In this document: piece by piece, positions 17,099-25,517 of the stretch
Position numbering within the stretch: position 1 is the first letter of the stretch
How the letters are laid out: the number at the start of each line of letters is the position of its first letter
Source of the DNA: Paraliobacillus quinghaiensis
Lineage (GTDB): Bacteria; Bacillota; Bacilli; Bacillales; Amphibacillaceae
Reading direction: 5' to 3'
Length of the DNA: 64,000 nucleotides
Assembly (NCBI RefSeq): GCF_003426025.1
Contig: NZ_QJSH01000010.1
Span: 55,781-119,780 of the forward strand
Notes under the pieces: generated by a model
Databases searched by the model: none
What the model saw: the letters and a program-made list of their open reading frames with translations, nothing else
What the model was told of the DNA's origin: nothing
Made by a program: the position numbers and the translations under genes

Positions 17099-17893
17099 TT
17101 AAAATGGTATCCCGTAAAAACCACGTTGCATTTCATTAATAAGGTTACCTAATATGCTATCACCAATAAGTAGTAAAATGATTGCCATTGCTACATAGGT
17201 TAAAACAACGCCATAATAGACATCAAGCCCACTAGTTGCTGGCGCTTTTGTTTTTAATGAAAAGATTGTTGCCGTACTTGCCATAGAAGCAGTGCTGATT
17301 GCGAGTAGTAGCAAAATGCTGCTAAATGTGTAACTATCTAAAATAGCAAAAAGAACAGCTGTCATCGCCACTGCTGTAGGTAATACCATTAATGTGCCAA
17401 ATCGAGTCATTACATCTATAAATGAAACATTTGCTTTCATTAATTTAGCAACACCGAATTTCACAGCAATAAGCAAAGCAAAAAAGATTAGGAAAATGAT
17501 GAATGGCTTTAATACAACATCGGTAAAAGTCGGTGCTAGGTAGCCACCACTAAGCGAATGGATTGTAATGTACGTAAATAAAGGAACAAATAATGAAAAT
17601 AGCGCCAATGTAATCATGCCATTTACTTTATCAGCTTCACGAACCTTTTTACTTACCTCAAACGGATGTGCCATTGCTTGCAAGATAAAATTCCAATATT
17701 GTTTGCTGATTTGTTTCCCTTGTTGTACATAATCTCCTGTTTGTTCTTGTTGATTAGGCACATGTTGTGCAGTTTCTGTATGTTGCGCACTAGTAGCTAC
17801 ATGAGCTACATTTTCCTCATTTATTTTTGTACCACAATTTGTACAAAACTTAGCATTCTCTTCTAGTGCAGCTTGACAGTTTGGACAGTTCAT
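17099..17893 (-). CDS. zinc-ribbon membrane protein, YIP1-like
   Basis: The 264-residue product starts with a zinc ribbon, CPNC (residues 3-6) and CTNC (17-20). A polar Gln/Thr/His linker (about 30-70) follows, then about five hydrophobic helices (95-115, 125-150, 160-185, 190-210, 225-250). The pattern resembles Bacillus zinc-ribbon/Yip1-type membrane proteins of unknown role. GGAGAG precedes the ATG. It is 23 bp downstream of the TcaA-like gene and shares its terminator, so the two form an operon and may work together at the envelope. Confidence 0.65.
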   Translation of the reverse strand: MNCPNCQAALEENAKFCTNCGTKINEENVAHVATSAQHTETAQHVPNQQEQTGDYVQQGKQISKQYWNFILQAMAHPFEVSKKVREADKVNGMITLALFSLFVPLFTYITIHSLSGGYLAPTFTDVVLKPFIIFLIFFALLIAVKFGVAKLMKANVSFIDVMTRFGTLMVLPTAVAMTAVLFAILDSYTFSSILLLLAISTASMASTATIFSLKTKAPATSGLDVYYGVVLTYVAMAIILLLIGDSILGNLINEMQRGFYGIPF

Positions 17894-17916
17894 ATCTATC
17901 TCTCTCCTTCATTTGA

Positions 17917-19383
17917 TTAATTTGCTTCCATAACACGTTCTACAGTATTGTCTGGATTAAATGACCAAAGGCCATAGTGATCTTCAATCAACCATGCATC
18001 ATCCTCAGGTTGGTAAATTAATTTCAATTGCCACTCATTTATTTCTTCAGCTGTTTCAATTTCACTTGTATCTATTTCTTCATCTTCATATTCGTAATAG
18101 CTTGCTGCATCAAAATATAGTGCTGCATTAACATTTAATACATACTGGTCTTCTTCTTGAGACAAATAAAAGCTATCCAAGTCAACAACAGTTTTCTCGT
18201 AGCTTCCAATCCATTGCTTGTTCCAATTTTCCATCGAATTAAAGGTGCTAGTAGCAACATCATCTTGGTAAGTACTCGTTGTGGTTGTAAATAAAGAGGG
18301 ATCTAATGCCTCATTTGCTACAGCCATGTCTTGACCAAATATATGGATTGTATCAATAATGTCTGTTTGCATTTCTTCGCTAAAAGGATTTGAAACTTGC
18401 AAATTCATATAACGCGAATCAACTGCAGTTTTTTCAGTAGTCACATCACCCCAAGGAAAGCTTAGAACAGCATGAGCATTTACTGATCCATCTACAGAAA
18501 CAGGACCAAAAGATTCATCGGTTTCGATATCAAGTGCTTTATCATTCAGGTAGTACGTAACAGAATCAGCAATATCTTGATACTCTGAGTTAAATGAAAT
18601 ATATTCGCCGTATAAAGTCAGGTCAACATATTGTTCTTGATGATAAGGCTCTAATAATTCAATTGTTTGTTGGTTTTCTAGTAGGGCATAATCATTATCA
18701 AAGCTAGCCTTTACTGTATAAACACCAGGCAGAAAAGGCCCAAACTCTTTACTGAATGCCTCTGACTCAGTAACTGCAATTTCTTTGTCACCAAGAAATA
18801 TTTGCGTATCAGCCATGTTTGTCGCAACTTCAAAATAGAAGGGCATGACCTCGATATAATAACGATCATATATAAGTGCCGTTTTTCCGTCTTTCTCAAG
18901 TGAAAAAATCGTACTAGAATCTTGTTCATAATCACCATCAAAAGCGTTAGCTTGCTGCTCAAGTCCATCAATAAAGTATTGTAAAGCGGATGGTGTTTCA
19001 CTAATTAATGCTACTAACTTAGTAACCTCTTCTTCAGTAATCTCTAACCGACTATCACTTGATTCCAACAGCTTAGTCAGTGTTGCAGCATCTTCTTCTT
19101 GTAAAGCCGTTTCGAACTTTTCAATGATTCGTTCTTTATCGGTCATCTTCGCACCGACTTGATAGCCACCAATTACTATTAGTAGTAACGCAATTACACT
19201 AATCGCAATAATCTTTTGTTTTTTCGATGCATGCTTTATTTTTTTAAGCCATGTTGAAAAAACAGGTGTAGGATTCGGATTAGGTGGTGCTTGCGTATGT
19301 ACATGCTGCACAGCTGTCCCACATTCAGGACAAAAGTTGGAGTTGGCTTTTAATGCATGACCGCATTCTTTACAGTAGCTCAT
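17917..19383 (-). CDS. TcaA/YvbJ-like zinc-ribbon membrane-anchored protein
   Basis: ATG 19383 lies 8 nt after AAAGGA; the ATG at 19392 overlaps that site. The 488-residue protein has an N-terminal zinc ribbon (CKEC...CPEC), a basic segment, one membrane helix (about 55-78) and a long extracellular part. The first extracellular region (DKERIIEKFETALQEEDAATLTKLL...) matches the TcaA N-terminal domain, and repeated beta domains follow. TcaA in staphylococci influences glycopeptide resistance, and YvbJ is the Bacillus relative. A role in sensing or responding to cell-wall damage is inference. Confidence 0.75.
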   Translation of the reverse strand: MSYCKECGHALKANSNFCPECGTAVQHVHTQAPPNPNPTPVFSTWLKKIKHASKKQKIIAISVIALLLIVIGGYQVGAKMTDKERIIEKFETALQEEDAATLTKLLESSDSRLEITEEEVTKLVALISETPSALQYFIDGLEQQANAFDGDYEQDSSTIFSLEKDGKTALIYDRYYIEVMPFYFEVATNMADTQIFLGDKEIAVTESEAFSKEFGPFLPGVYTVKASFDNDYALLENQQTIELLEPYHQEQYVDLTLYGEYISFNSEYQDIADSVTYYLNDKALDIETDESFGPVSVDGSVNAHAVLSFPWGDVTTEKTAVDSRYMNLQVSNPFSEEMQTDIIDTIHIFGQDMAVANEALDPSLFTTTTSTYQDDVATSTFNSMENWNKQWIGSYEKTVVDLDSFYLSQEEDQYVLNVNAALYFDAASYYEYEDEEIDTSEIETAEEINEWQLKLIYQPEDDAWLIEDHYGLWSFNPDNTVERVMEAN

Positions 19384-19599
19384 AGGTTTCATCCTTTCAT
19401 AATTAAATTGTCATACAATAAATAAGTATAGCGCAATGTACCTAGGGCTACTAGCATAATTTGTAGATTTTTGAAAAATAATGCATGTTATTTTAAAGGG
19501 GAATTAGCATGAATGAGACAAGTGTTTTGGGGAAAGTGCACTGCTTGTAAGGGGAGATGCTTTATGAGGTAGTTTAAATCTATCCCCCCTTATAAGTAA

Positions 19600-20331
19600 C
19601 TAACCAATAGTATATTTGCTTGCCTGGTTCAAGGCAGCAGGCCTTCCAAGAAAAAAACCTTGACCGATGGGTATACCTAAGTCTTTGGCCATCAATAGCT
19701 CAGCTTTTGTTTCTAAACCTTCTAATATTAAAGTCACTTGATTTTCTTTGCAATAAAATAGAAAAAATCGGATTAGTCCTTGTTTCTTTGTCGAAGTATC
19801 AAGATCGTTGGCAAACATCTTATCAAGCTTAATGTAATCAGGTTCTAATTCAATTAGCATGTCAAAATTAGCGTAGCCTTTGCCGACATCATCTAGTGCT
19901 ATCCTATACCCTTGTTGTTTGAGTGCTTGTAGTTCATGCATAAAACAGTTTGGGTGTTCGATCAGTTCAGATTCGGCTATTTCCAGCACGATATTTTCTT
20001 TAGATAGTTCATTTTGCCTTGTTAATTGATGCAAAAGTCTAATAAAAGTGCAGTCCGAGATGGTTGAAGGATACACATTTATAAATAATAATTCATCTTT
20101 ACGGCTTACGCCTCCCGATCCATAGGTGGATAATGCTTTAGCTATGGATTGGGAATCCAAATCAAATAATCGGTTCGCTTTCTTTGCTTCATTAAAAGCA
20201 AACTCAGGATTTGGATAAATGGTAGTACGTAACAATATCTCATAACCAATTCTTAGTCCGTTTTCGATATTAAAGATCGGCTGGAAGTCATGATGGAATT
20301 GTTCCTTTTCAATAAAATCATCGATGAGCAT
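19600..20331 (-). CDS. EAL-domain c-di-GMP phosphodiesterase
   Basis: The 243-residue protein is a lone EAL domain that would hydrolyse c-di-GMP to pGpG. All main active-site residues are present: Glu31 in the EAL position (EILLR), Asn85 in NVYPST, Glu117, Asp147-Asp148 in ALDDVGKGYANFD, Lys168 in YIKLDK, Glu204 in EGLET, and GQGFFLGRP. The phosphodiesterase should therefore be active. No sensor or membrane domain is attached. GGGG stands 8 nt before the ATG. Expression is controlled by a c-di-GMP-I riboswitch and terminator, so the enzyme is tied to its own substrate level. Confidence 0.9.
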   Translation of the reverse strand: MLIDDFIEKEQFHHDFQPIFNIENGLRIGYEILLRTTIYPNPEFAFNEAKKANRLFDLDSQSIAKALSTYGSGGVSRKDELLFINVYPSTISDCTFIRLLHQLTRQNELSKENIVLEIAESELIEHPNCFMHELQALKQQGYRIALDDVGKGYANFDMLIELEPDYIKLDKMFANDLDTSTKKQGLIRFFLFYCKENQVTLILEGLETKAELLMAKDLGIPIGQGFFLGRPAALNQASKYTIG

Positions 20332-20349
20332 AGTCTTTTCCCCCTGAAA

Positions 20350-20390
20350 TAGAAAAGGGTGAACCTATTCACAGATAGGTTCACCCAATG
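20350..20390 (-). terminator. riboswitch-controlled terminator in front of the EAL gene
   Basis: On the minus strand GGGTGAACCTAT (complement of 20375-20386) pairs with ATAGGTTCACCC (complement of 20357-20368) and is followed by TTTTCTATTTC. It sits between the aptamer and the EAL start codon. Confidence 0.85.
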
Positions 20391-20395
20391 TCTAG

Positions 20396-20506
20396 TTTCT
20401 TCGGTGGCTCGGCAATCGTGGCATACATTCATGTATACGTTAGACCCTTGGCTTTGCGTCCTTACCTTTCGATAAGTTTGCCTTTATCGGTAAACCTTAT
20501 TAAAAT
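20396..20506 (-). ncRNA. cyclic di-GMP-I (GEMM) riboswitch aptamer
   Basis: Read on the minus strand the segment contains AAAGGCAAAC, a hairpin CTTATCGAAAGGTAAG with a GAAA tetraloop, the signature GACGCAAAGCC, AAGGGTCTAA, a second hairpin GTATACATGAATGTATGC, CCACGATTGCCGAGCCACC. This is the conserved order of the GEMM-I class: P2 with tetraloop, its receptor, and the P3 arm. The terminator at 20350-20390 follows, so ligand binding should switch EAL transcription. The sign (on or off) cannot be told without folding the antiterminator. Confidence 0.9.
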
Positions 20507-20535
20507 TTGTACGTTCAAATAATCTTATTTTGTAT

Positions 20536-20563
20536 ATTATACCAAATTTCGACAAAATTCCAA
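20536..20563 (-). promoter_or_regulatory. promoter of the riboswitch-EAL unit
   Basis: Minus strand TTGGAA (complement of 20558-20563), 16-bp spacer and a perfect TATAAT (complement of 20536-20541), about 30 bp before the aptamer. Confidence 0.6.
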
Positions 20564-20805
20564 TAGGTTTTACATAAAAAGTGATGTTTTAGCTAGAATT
20601 GATATAATGGGACGATTGTCTTGAAAAAGTAAATTTTATATTCTTATACAAAATGATTTCCTTAAATAATAAGATTGATCACTAGAAATCTGTCTTTCAT
20701 AGGTAGTCTTACATATACACACACCATTTCAATCAAACTATCTACTCATTCCCAATATTTTTATAACACAATTTCCAATTTTAGTGCCATTAAGACAAAT
20801 ATTTG

Positions 20806-20814
20806 TGCTATAAT
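20806..20814 (+). promoter_or_regulatory. extended -10 promoter of the polysaccharide locus
   Basis: TGCTATAAT at 20806-20814 is an exact extended -10 motif, 67 bp before the first gene. No good -35 hexamer is visible. Confidence 0.45.
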
Positions 20815-20880
20815 TTCATTTGTTACTAATTTGACAATATATAAAAAATGATAGAAATAAGCCTCAGGAGGATCATATCT

Positions 20881-21645
20881 ATGGAAGAAACGATATCTTT
20901 AAAAGAAATATTCGAGGTGCTGAAAAAGCGTCTGGTAATGATCATCACGCTTACCTTATGTGCTGCACTAGTTAGTGGACTTGTTACGCATTTCTTAATA
21001 ACGCCAACCTATCAATCTAGTTCCCAGTTTATTGTTAATCAAAAATCAAGTGAAGATAATAATGTTAGTGTTAATGATATTCGATCAAATGTTGAAATCA
21101 TAAATACATACAATGTCATTATTAAAAGTTCCCGGATTCTAGATCAAGTGGTGGATGAGTTAGATTTAACAATTTCATCTGGAACATTAAGCAATAAATT
21201 AAGTGTAGCAAATGCGCAAAATTCACAAGTTGTAACTGTTACTGCAACAGACCCTGATCCAGAAATGGCAGTTGCGATTGCGAATACAACAGTAGAAATA
21301 TTCCAAAATGACATCGATAATTTAATGAACGTAGATAATGTAAGTGTGTTATCAGAAGCAGTGCTACCTGCAGATCCACAACCAGTAAGCCCGAACCTTA
21401 CCTTAAACATGGCAATTGCACTTGTACTTGGTGGCATGGTTGGTGTTGGTTTAGCTTTCCTATTAGAATATATTGATAATACGATTAAAACAGAAGCAGA
21501 CATTGAAACGAAATTAGAATTACCTGTAATTGGTGTGATCTCACACGTTGGAGAGAAAGATATTGCACCTACAAACATTGTACAAACAAAACATAGTAGA
21601 AGAGAAAGGGGAGGTTTCAATGGCGAAGCGAAGAAAACAAGCTAG
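20881..21645 (+). CDS. BY-kinase transmembrane activator, Wzz/CapA family
   Basis: ATG 20881 lies 8 nt after AGGAGG; an upstream ATG (20848) has none. The 254-residue protein has membrane helices at about 25-45 and 175-195, enclosing a Wzz-type extracellular domain (SSQFIVNQKS..., VVTVTATDPDPEMAVAIANTTV). The second helix is preceded by the family Pro-rich segment VLPADPQPVSPN. The cytoplasmic tail (about 200-254) activates the partner kinase in the TkmA/CapA family. It also sets polysaccharide chain length. It overlaps the kinase gene by 26 bp. Confidence 0.9.
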   Translation: MEETISLKEIFEVLKKRLVMIITLTLCAALVSGLVTHFLITPTYQSSSQFIVNQKSSEDNNVSVNDIRSNVEIINTYNVIIKSSRILDQVVDELDLTISSGTLSNKLSVANAQNSQVVTVTATDPDPEMAVAIANTTVEIFQNDIDNLMNVDNVSVLSEAVLPADPQPVSPNLTLNMAIALVLGGMVGVGLAFLLEYIDNTIKTEADIETKLELPVIGVISHVGEKDIAPTNIVQTKHSRRERGGFNGEAKKTS

Positions 21646-22315
21646 AAATAATACAGTCCGTCATTTGATTACGAAATTAAACCCGCGATCTCCAATTTCA
21701 GAACAATTTCGAACGATTCGAACAAATCTACAATTCTCATCAGTAGACGAAGAATTAAAAACAATGCTTGTAACATCAGCAGGACCATCTGAAGGAAAAT
21801 CGTCAACCGTTGCAAATCTTGCTATTGTCTTCGCGCAACAGGACAAGCGCGTATTGCTTATCGATGCAGATTTACGTAAACCAACCGTTCACTATACGTT
21901 TCGTATTGACAACCGTCGTGGTTTGAGTAGTGTTCTAGTTGGAGAGTTAGCACTACATGATGCTGTTGCTAAAAGTGATGTCCAGAATTTAGATGTCTTA
22001 CCATGTGGTCCAATTCCGCCTAACCCATCTGAATTGCTGGGATCAAAAGCTATGAAGAAATTAATTGCAGATGCATCTGAATATTATGATCTAATTATCT
22101 TTGATACACCACCAGTACTTGCTGTGACGGATGCACAGATCTTGGCGAATATATCGGACGGTGCACTATTAGTTGTTCGTAGTAAGCAAACAGAGTTTGA
22201 AAATGCTGAAAAAGCAAAAGAATTACTAATGCCTGCACAAGCGAAATTACTTGGTGTGATATTGAATGACCGTGAGCAGAAAAAAGGAAACTACTATTAT
22301 TATGGAGAAGGTTAA
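21620..22315 (+). CDS. bacterial tyrosine kinase (CapB/CpsD/PtkA family)
   Basis: ATG 21620 follows GGGGAGG. The 231-residue protein is a BY-kinase: Walker A GPSEGKSS (Lys60), Walker A' LLIDADLRKP (Asp83, Asp85), Walker B LIIFDTPP. The C-terminus ends in a tyrosine cluster, GNYYYYGEG, which is the usual autophosphorylation site. With the activator encoded just upstream it controls polymerisation and export of the polysaccharide. A strong terminator follows, so this pair forms its own transcription unit. Confidence 0.93.
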   Translation: MAKRRKQARNNTVRHLITKLNPRSPISEQFRTIRTNLQFSSVDEELKTMLVTSAGPSEGKSSTVANLAIVFAQQDKRVLLIDADLRKPTVHYTFRIDNRRGLSSVLVGELALHDAVAKSDVQNLDVLPCGPIPPNPSELLGSKAMKKLIADASEYYDLIIFDTPPVLAVTDAQILANISDGALLVVRSKQTEFENAEKAKELLMPAQAKLLGVILNDREQKKGNYYYYGEG

Positions 22316-22335
22316 CTCACCAACTATCTGAACAG

Positions 22336-22377
22336 CACCCCAATTGTTAGAAGCAATCTAACAATTGGGGTGTTTTT
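22336..22377 (+). terminator. terminator after the tyrosine kinase gene
   Basis: CACCCCAATTGTTAGA and TCTAACAATTGGGGTG form a 16-bp perfect stem followed by TTTTT. Confidence 0.95.
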
Positions 22378-22666
22378 AGATGCAGAAAATCTTTAAATTA
22401 GAGAAATTAGCTAATGTATAGTGTTGTATAAAAGGGAGGGGTCATTTAACACAATTCTAACTTGGTAAGCGAATTTACTCTGCAATTCCAGTCTATTAAA
22501 TAATCCTTACGGATATATCTTTGAGAGCATGTCTTTAAATCATTCTGGTTTAAGAGACTTGCAGATAATGTAAATCATTCTATGTCAGGTGCGACAAAAC
22601 TTCTAATCCACTGACAAATCCCTTATGGTACGCTAACCGTAAAATGTAAAAAGGGAGTTGTGAGTG

Positions 22667-23428
22667 ATGATTGATATACATTGTCATATATTACCTGGTG
22701 TTGATAATGGTGCTGAAAATATGGAAGAAAGTATTGCAATAGCAAATGCTGCAGTGAACCAGGGTATCGATACGATAATTGCAACACCCCAGCATATGAA
22801 TGGATACCACCATAATTTCAAAAATCAAGTCATTCAACAGGTGGAACAGCTTAATCAAGCATTAAAAGAACGACAAATTGGTTTAAAAGTTCTTCCTGGT
22901 CAAATGATCCGTATTTACCGAGAGATGCTAACAAGCTTTGAGAAAGATAACTTACTTGAATTAAATCAATCAACAGGATATTTATTAATCGATCTACCTA
23001 GAAATCATATTCCTACCTATACAACACAGCTCCTATTTGATTTACAAATTAAAGGCTACCAACCAATACTCGTACACCCTGAAAAAAATCCCTGGATTCA
23101 AGATGATCCAGAACTGCTCTATCAATTTGTAAAAAGAGGAGCACTCACCCAACTAGCGACTGATAGTATTATAGGCAAGCGGGATAAAACTGCGCATAAA
23201 TTCGCTTTGCAAATGATTGAAGCAAATCAAGCACACTTTATTGGTTCAGCTGCAACAAGTCATAAAAACTATAACTTTCAAGAAGCCGTTCAAAAAATTA
23301 ACAAACTATATGGTAAGAAAAAGACTTATTTTTTTGTTGAGAATGCTGTATACTTGATGGAAGGAAAAGCTGTGATTAGAAATGAAGAAAAACGCATTAA
23401 AAAGAAGAAAATATTTGGGATACTTTGA
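22667..23428 (+). CDS. degenerate paralog of the CpsB/YwqE tyrosine phosphatase
   Basis: AAGGGAG precedes ATG 22667 (a GTG at 22664 is also possible). The 253 residues align end to end with the intact paralog at 23595. His5, His7 and His137 remain. The other residues expected to bind the metal cluster or substrate are changed: Asp14 to Asn, His42 to Gln, Glu80 to Met, Glu109 to Asp, Arg140 to Lys, Asp195 to Ala, His197 to Thr. The frame is intact and well initiated, so this is probably a non-catalytic partner, such as a binder of the kinase's phosphotyrosine tail or a regulator, rather than a dead gene. This role is inference. Confidence 0.8.
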   Translation: MIDIHCHILPGVDNGAENMEESIAIANAAVNQGIDTIIATPQHMNGYHHNFKNQVIQQVEQLNQALKERQIGLKVLPGQMIRIYREMLTSFEKDNLLELNQSTGYLLIDLPRNHIPTYTTQLLFDLQIKGYQPILVHPEKNPWIQDDPELLYQFVKRGALTQLATDSIIGKRDKTAHKFALQMIEANQAHFIGSAATSHKNYNFQEAVQKINKLYGKKKTYFFVENAVYLMEGKAVIRNEEKRIKKKKIFGIL

Positions 23429-23594
23429 TTTGTTAGTACGTTATACCTAATAAATGCAAATGATCTCCTAAATTAGTAGTGAAAAGTATGTGGCATAAAA
23501 TGAAAATATACAGAAAAATGTAGTATATTTGGTATCTTTTTACTATATCATTTGTTACACTATTATTATTGCAAAAAAAGGAGGGTGTACGTCT

Positions 23595-24362
23595 ATGATT
23601 GATATACATTGTCACATTTTACCGAACGTCGATGATGGTGCAAAGCATGCAGTAGATAGTGTTGCGATGGCAAAGGCGGCTGTTGCGCAAGGTATACATA
23701 CGATTATTGCGACACCTCATCATAAAAATGAAAGCTTTGATAACTATAAATCTGACATTATCACACATGTCGATCAGCTGAATAATAGATTACAAGAAGA
23801 AGAGATTCCGCTGACTGTTTTACCAGGACAAGAAACACGCATTTATGGTGAAATGGTAGCAGATTATGATCATAATGAATTATTAACTTTAAATGAAACA
23901 AGTGGCTATCTATTTGTTGAATTGCCATCCAATCATGTTCCACGTTATACAAATCAATTGTTATTTGACCTACAAGTACATGGATTAACACCGATTATTG
24001 TCCATCCCGAACGAAATAAAGAATTAATGGAACACCCGAATATGTTGTATGACTTTGTCAGAAATGGCACACTAACACAAGTGACTGCAGCGAGTGTTGT
24101 AGGTAAGTTTGGTAAAAAAATAAAGAAATTCTCACATGAACTAATTGATGCTAATTTAACACATTTTATTGCATCAGATGCGCATAATACAACAACTAGA
24201 GGATTTTGTATGCAAGAAGCAAGTAGTGAGATAAAAGAAGAATTCGGTTCAAGTATGCTGTATTATTTCATGGAAAATGCCCAATATCTTATTGATGGCA
24301 TGACTGTAATCGGCGACGAACCAGCCAGAATTCATAAGAAGAAATTTTTAGGATTATTCTAG
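23595..24362 (+). CDS. manganese-dependent protein tyrosine phosphatase (CpsB/CapC/YwqE family)
   Basis: ATG 23595 follows AAGGAGGG. The 255-residue PHP-domain phosphatase keeps the full set: His5, His7, Asp14, His42, Glu80, Glu109, His137 (VHPER) and Asp195-His197 (SDAH). It dephosphorylates the tyrosine cluster of the BY-kinase and so resets the export cycle. It lies 166 bp after its degenerate paralog and probably arose with it by tandem duplication. Confidence 0.92.
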   Translation: MIDIHCHILPNVDDGAKHAVDSVAMAKAAVAQGIHTIIATPHHKNESFDNYKSDIITHVDQLNNRLQEEEIPLTVLPGQETRIYGEMVADYDHNELLTLNETSGYLFVELPSNHVPRYTNQLLFDLQVHGLTPIIVHPERNKELMEHPNMLYDFVRNGTLTQVTAASVVGKFGKKIKKFSHELIDANLTHFIASDAHNTTTRGFCMQEASSEIKEEFGSSMLYYFMENAQYLIDGMTVIGDEPARIHKKKFLGLF

Positions 24363-24603
24363 GTTTTTATACCTTTTCAGGAGACTAAAAGGCATTAAAG
24401 TCTACAGATTCTAAACTTTTTTAAAGAAAATATATGAAATTTGGAACGAGAAAATTGTTCCTTTCGCAATAATAAGGTGTGCGTATTTAATTATATAGAT
24501 TGCGTTAGGGTATAGAAGTTGAGAGAAACGCTCACTACACTATCTTATACCACAAACTAATCAAAACTAAACCAAAGTACTATCCAAAAAGGAGCTACAT
24601 CAC

Positions 24604-25491
24604 ATGAAAAAAGTAAGAAAAGCGATTATACCGGCAGCTGGATTAGGAACAAGATTCTTACCAGCAACAAAAGCAATGCCGAAAGAAATGTTACCTATTG
24701 TTGATAAACCAACGATTCAATATATTGTGGAAGAGGCAGTTGCTTCTGGAATTGAAGATATTATTATTGTAACTGGTAAAGGAAAACGTGCAATAGAAGA
24801 CCACTTCGACTTTGCCCCTGAACTAGAGCAAAACTTAAAAGAAAAAAACAAATTAGACCTCTTACACAAGGTTGAACAATCGTCCCAATTAGCAGATATT
24901 CACTATATTCGTCAAAAGGAACCAAAAGGACTTGGTCATGCGGTATGGTGTGCTCGTAAATTTATTGGAGATGAACCATTTGCCGTACTTCTTGGGGATG
25001 ACATCGTCCAAAGTGATGTTCCTTGTTTAAAACAACTGATCAACGAATATGAAGAAACACAGTCATCCGTAATCGGCGTACAGCAAGTACCGTATGATGA
25101 AACACATCGCTATGGAATTGTTGATCAAAGTGCGCAAATAGGACGCCGTTACCAAGTAAATAATTTTGTTGAAAAGCCAGCAGAAGGAACAGCTCCATCT
25201 AATCTAGCAATCATGGGGCGTTACATTTTTACACCAGAAATCTTCCGTTTCTTAGATCGTCAACAAGTTGGAGCAGGTGGCGAAATTCAATTGACAGATG
25301 CGATCCAAATGTTAAATGAAATTCAAAAAGTCTATGCTTACGACTTTGAAGGTACGAGACATGATGTCGGAGAAAAATTAGGCTTTGTTAAAACAACAAT
25401 TGAATTTGCACTACAAAATAAAGAAATCGGTTTAGATGTACAGCGAATGTTACAAGAACTTGTAGAAGAAATGAAAGGAACAACAAAATAG
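24604..25491 (+). CDS. galU: UTP-glucose-1-phosphate uridylyltransferase
   Basis: A 295-residue nucleotidyltransferase making UDP-glucose from UTP and glucose-1-phosphate. Motifs: [23 protein letters not shown] (residues about 8-30), [25 protein letters not shown] and ATMGRY-like IMGRYIF. AAGGAG precedes the ATG. It feeds Ugd and other sugar nucleotide pathways. GtaB-type housekeeping copies are similar, so this may be a locus-dedicated paralog. Confidence 0.93.
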   Translation: MKKVRKAIIPAAGLGTRFLPATKAMPKEMLPIVDKPTIQYIVEEAVASGIEDIIIVTGKGKRAIEDHFDFAPELEQNLKEKNKLDLLHKVEQSSQLADIHYIRQKEPKGLGHAVWCARKFIGDEPFAVLLGDDIVQSDVPCLKQLINEYEETQSSVIGVQQVPYDETHRYGIVDQSAQIGRRYQVNNFVEKPAEGTAPSNLAIMGRYIFTPEIFRFLDRQQVGAGGEIQLTDAIQMLNEIQKVYAYDFEGTRHDVGEKLGFVKTTIEFALQNKEIGLDVQRMLQELVEEMKGTTK

Positions 25492-25517
25492 ACAACGATG
25501 AAAGAAGGGAATTTCCC

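Noticed and set aside
16811..17152. 113-residue plus-strand frame
   Set aside because: It is the opposite strand of the DUF1540 gene and overlaps the next gene's end; no family pattern.
21144..21620. 158-residue minus-strand frame
   Set aside because: Shadow of the kinase activator gene, which has clear family motifs on the plus strand.
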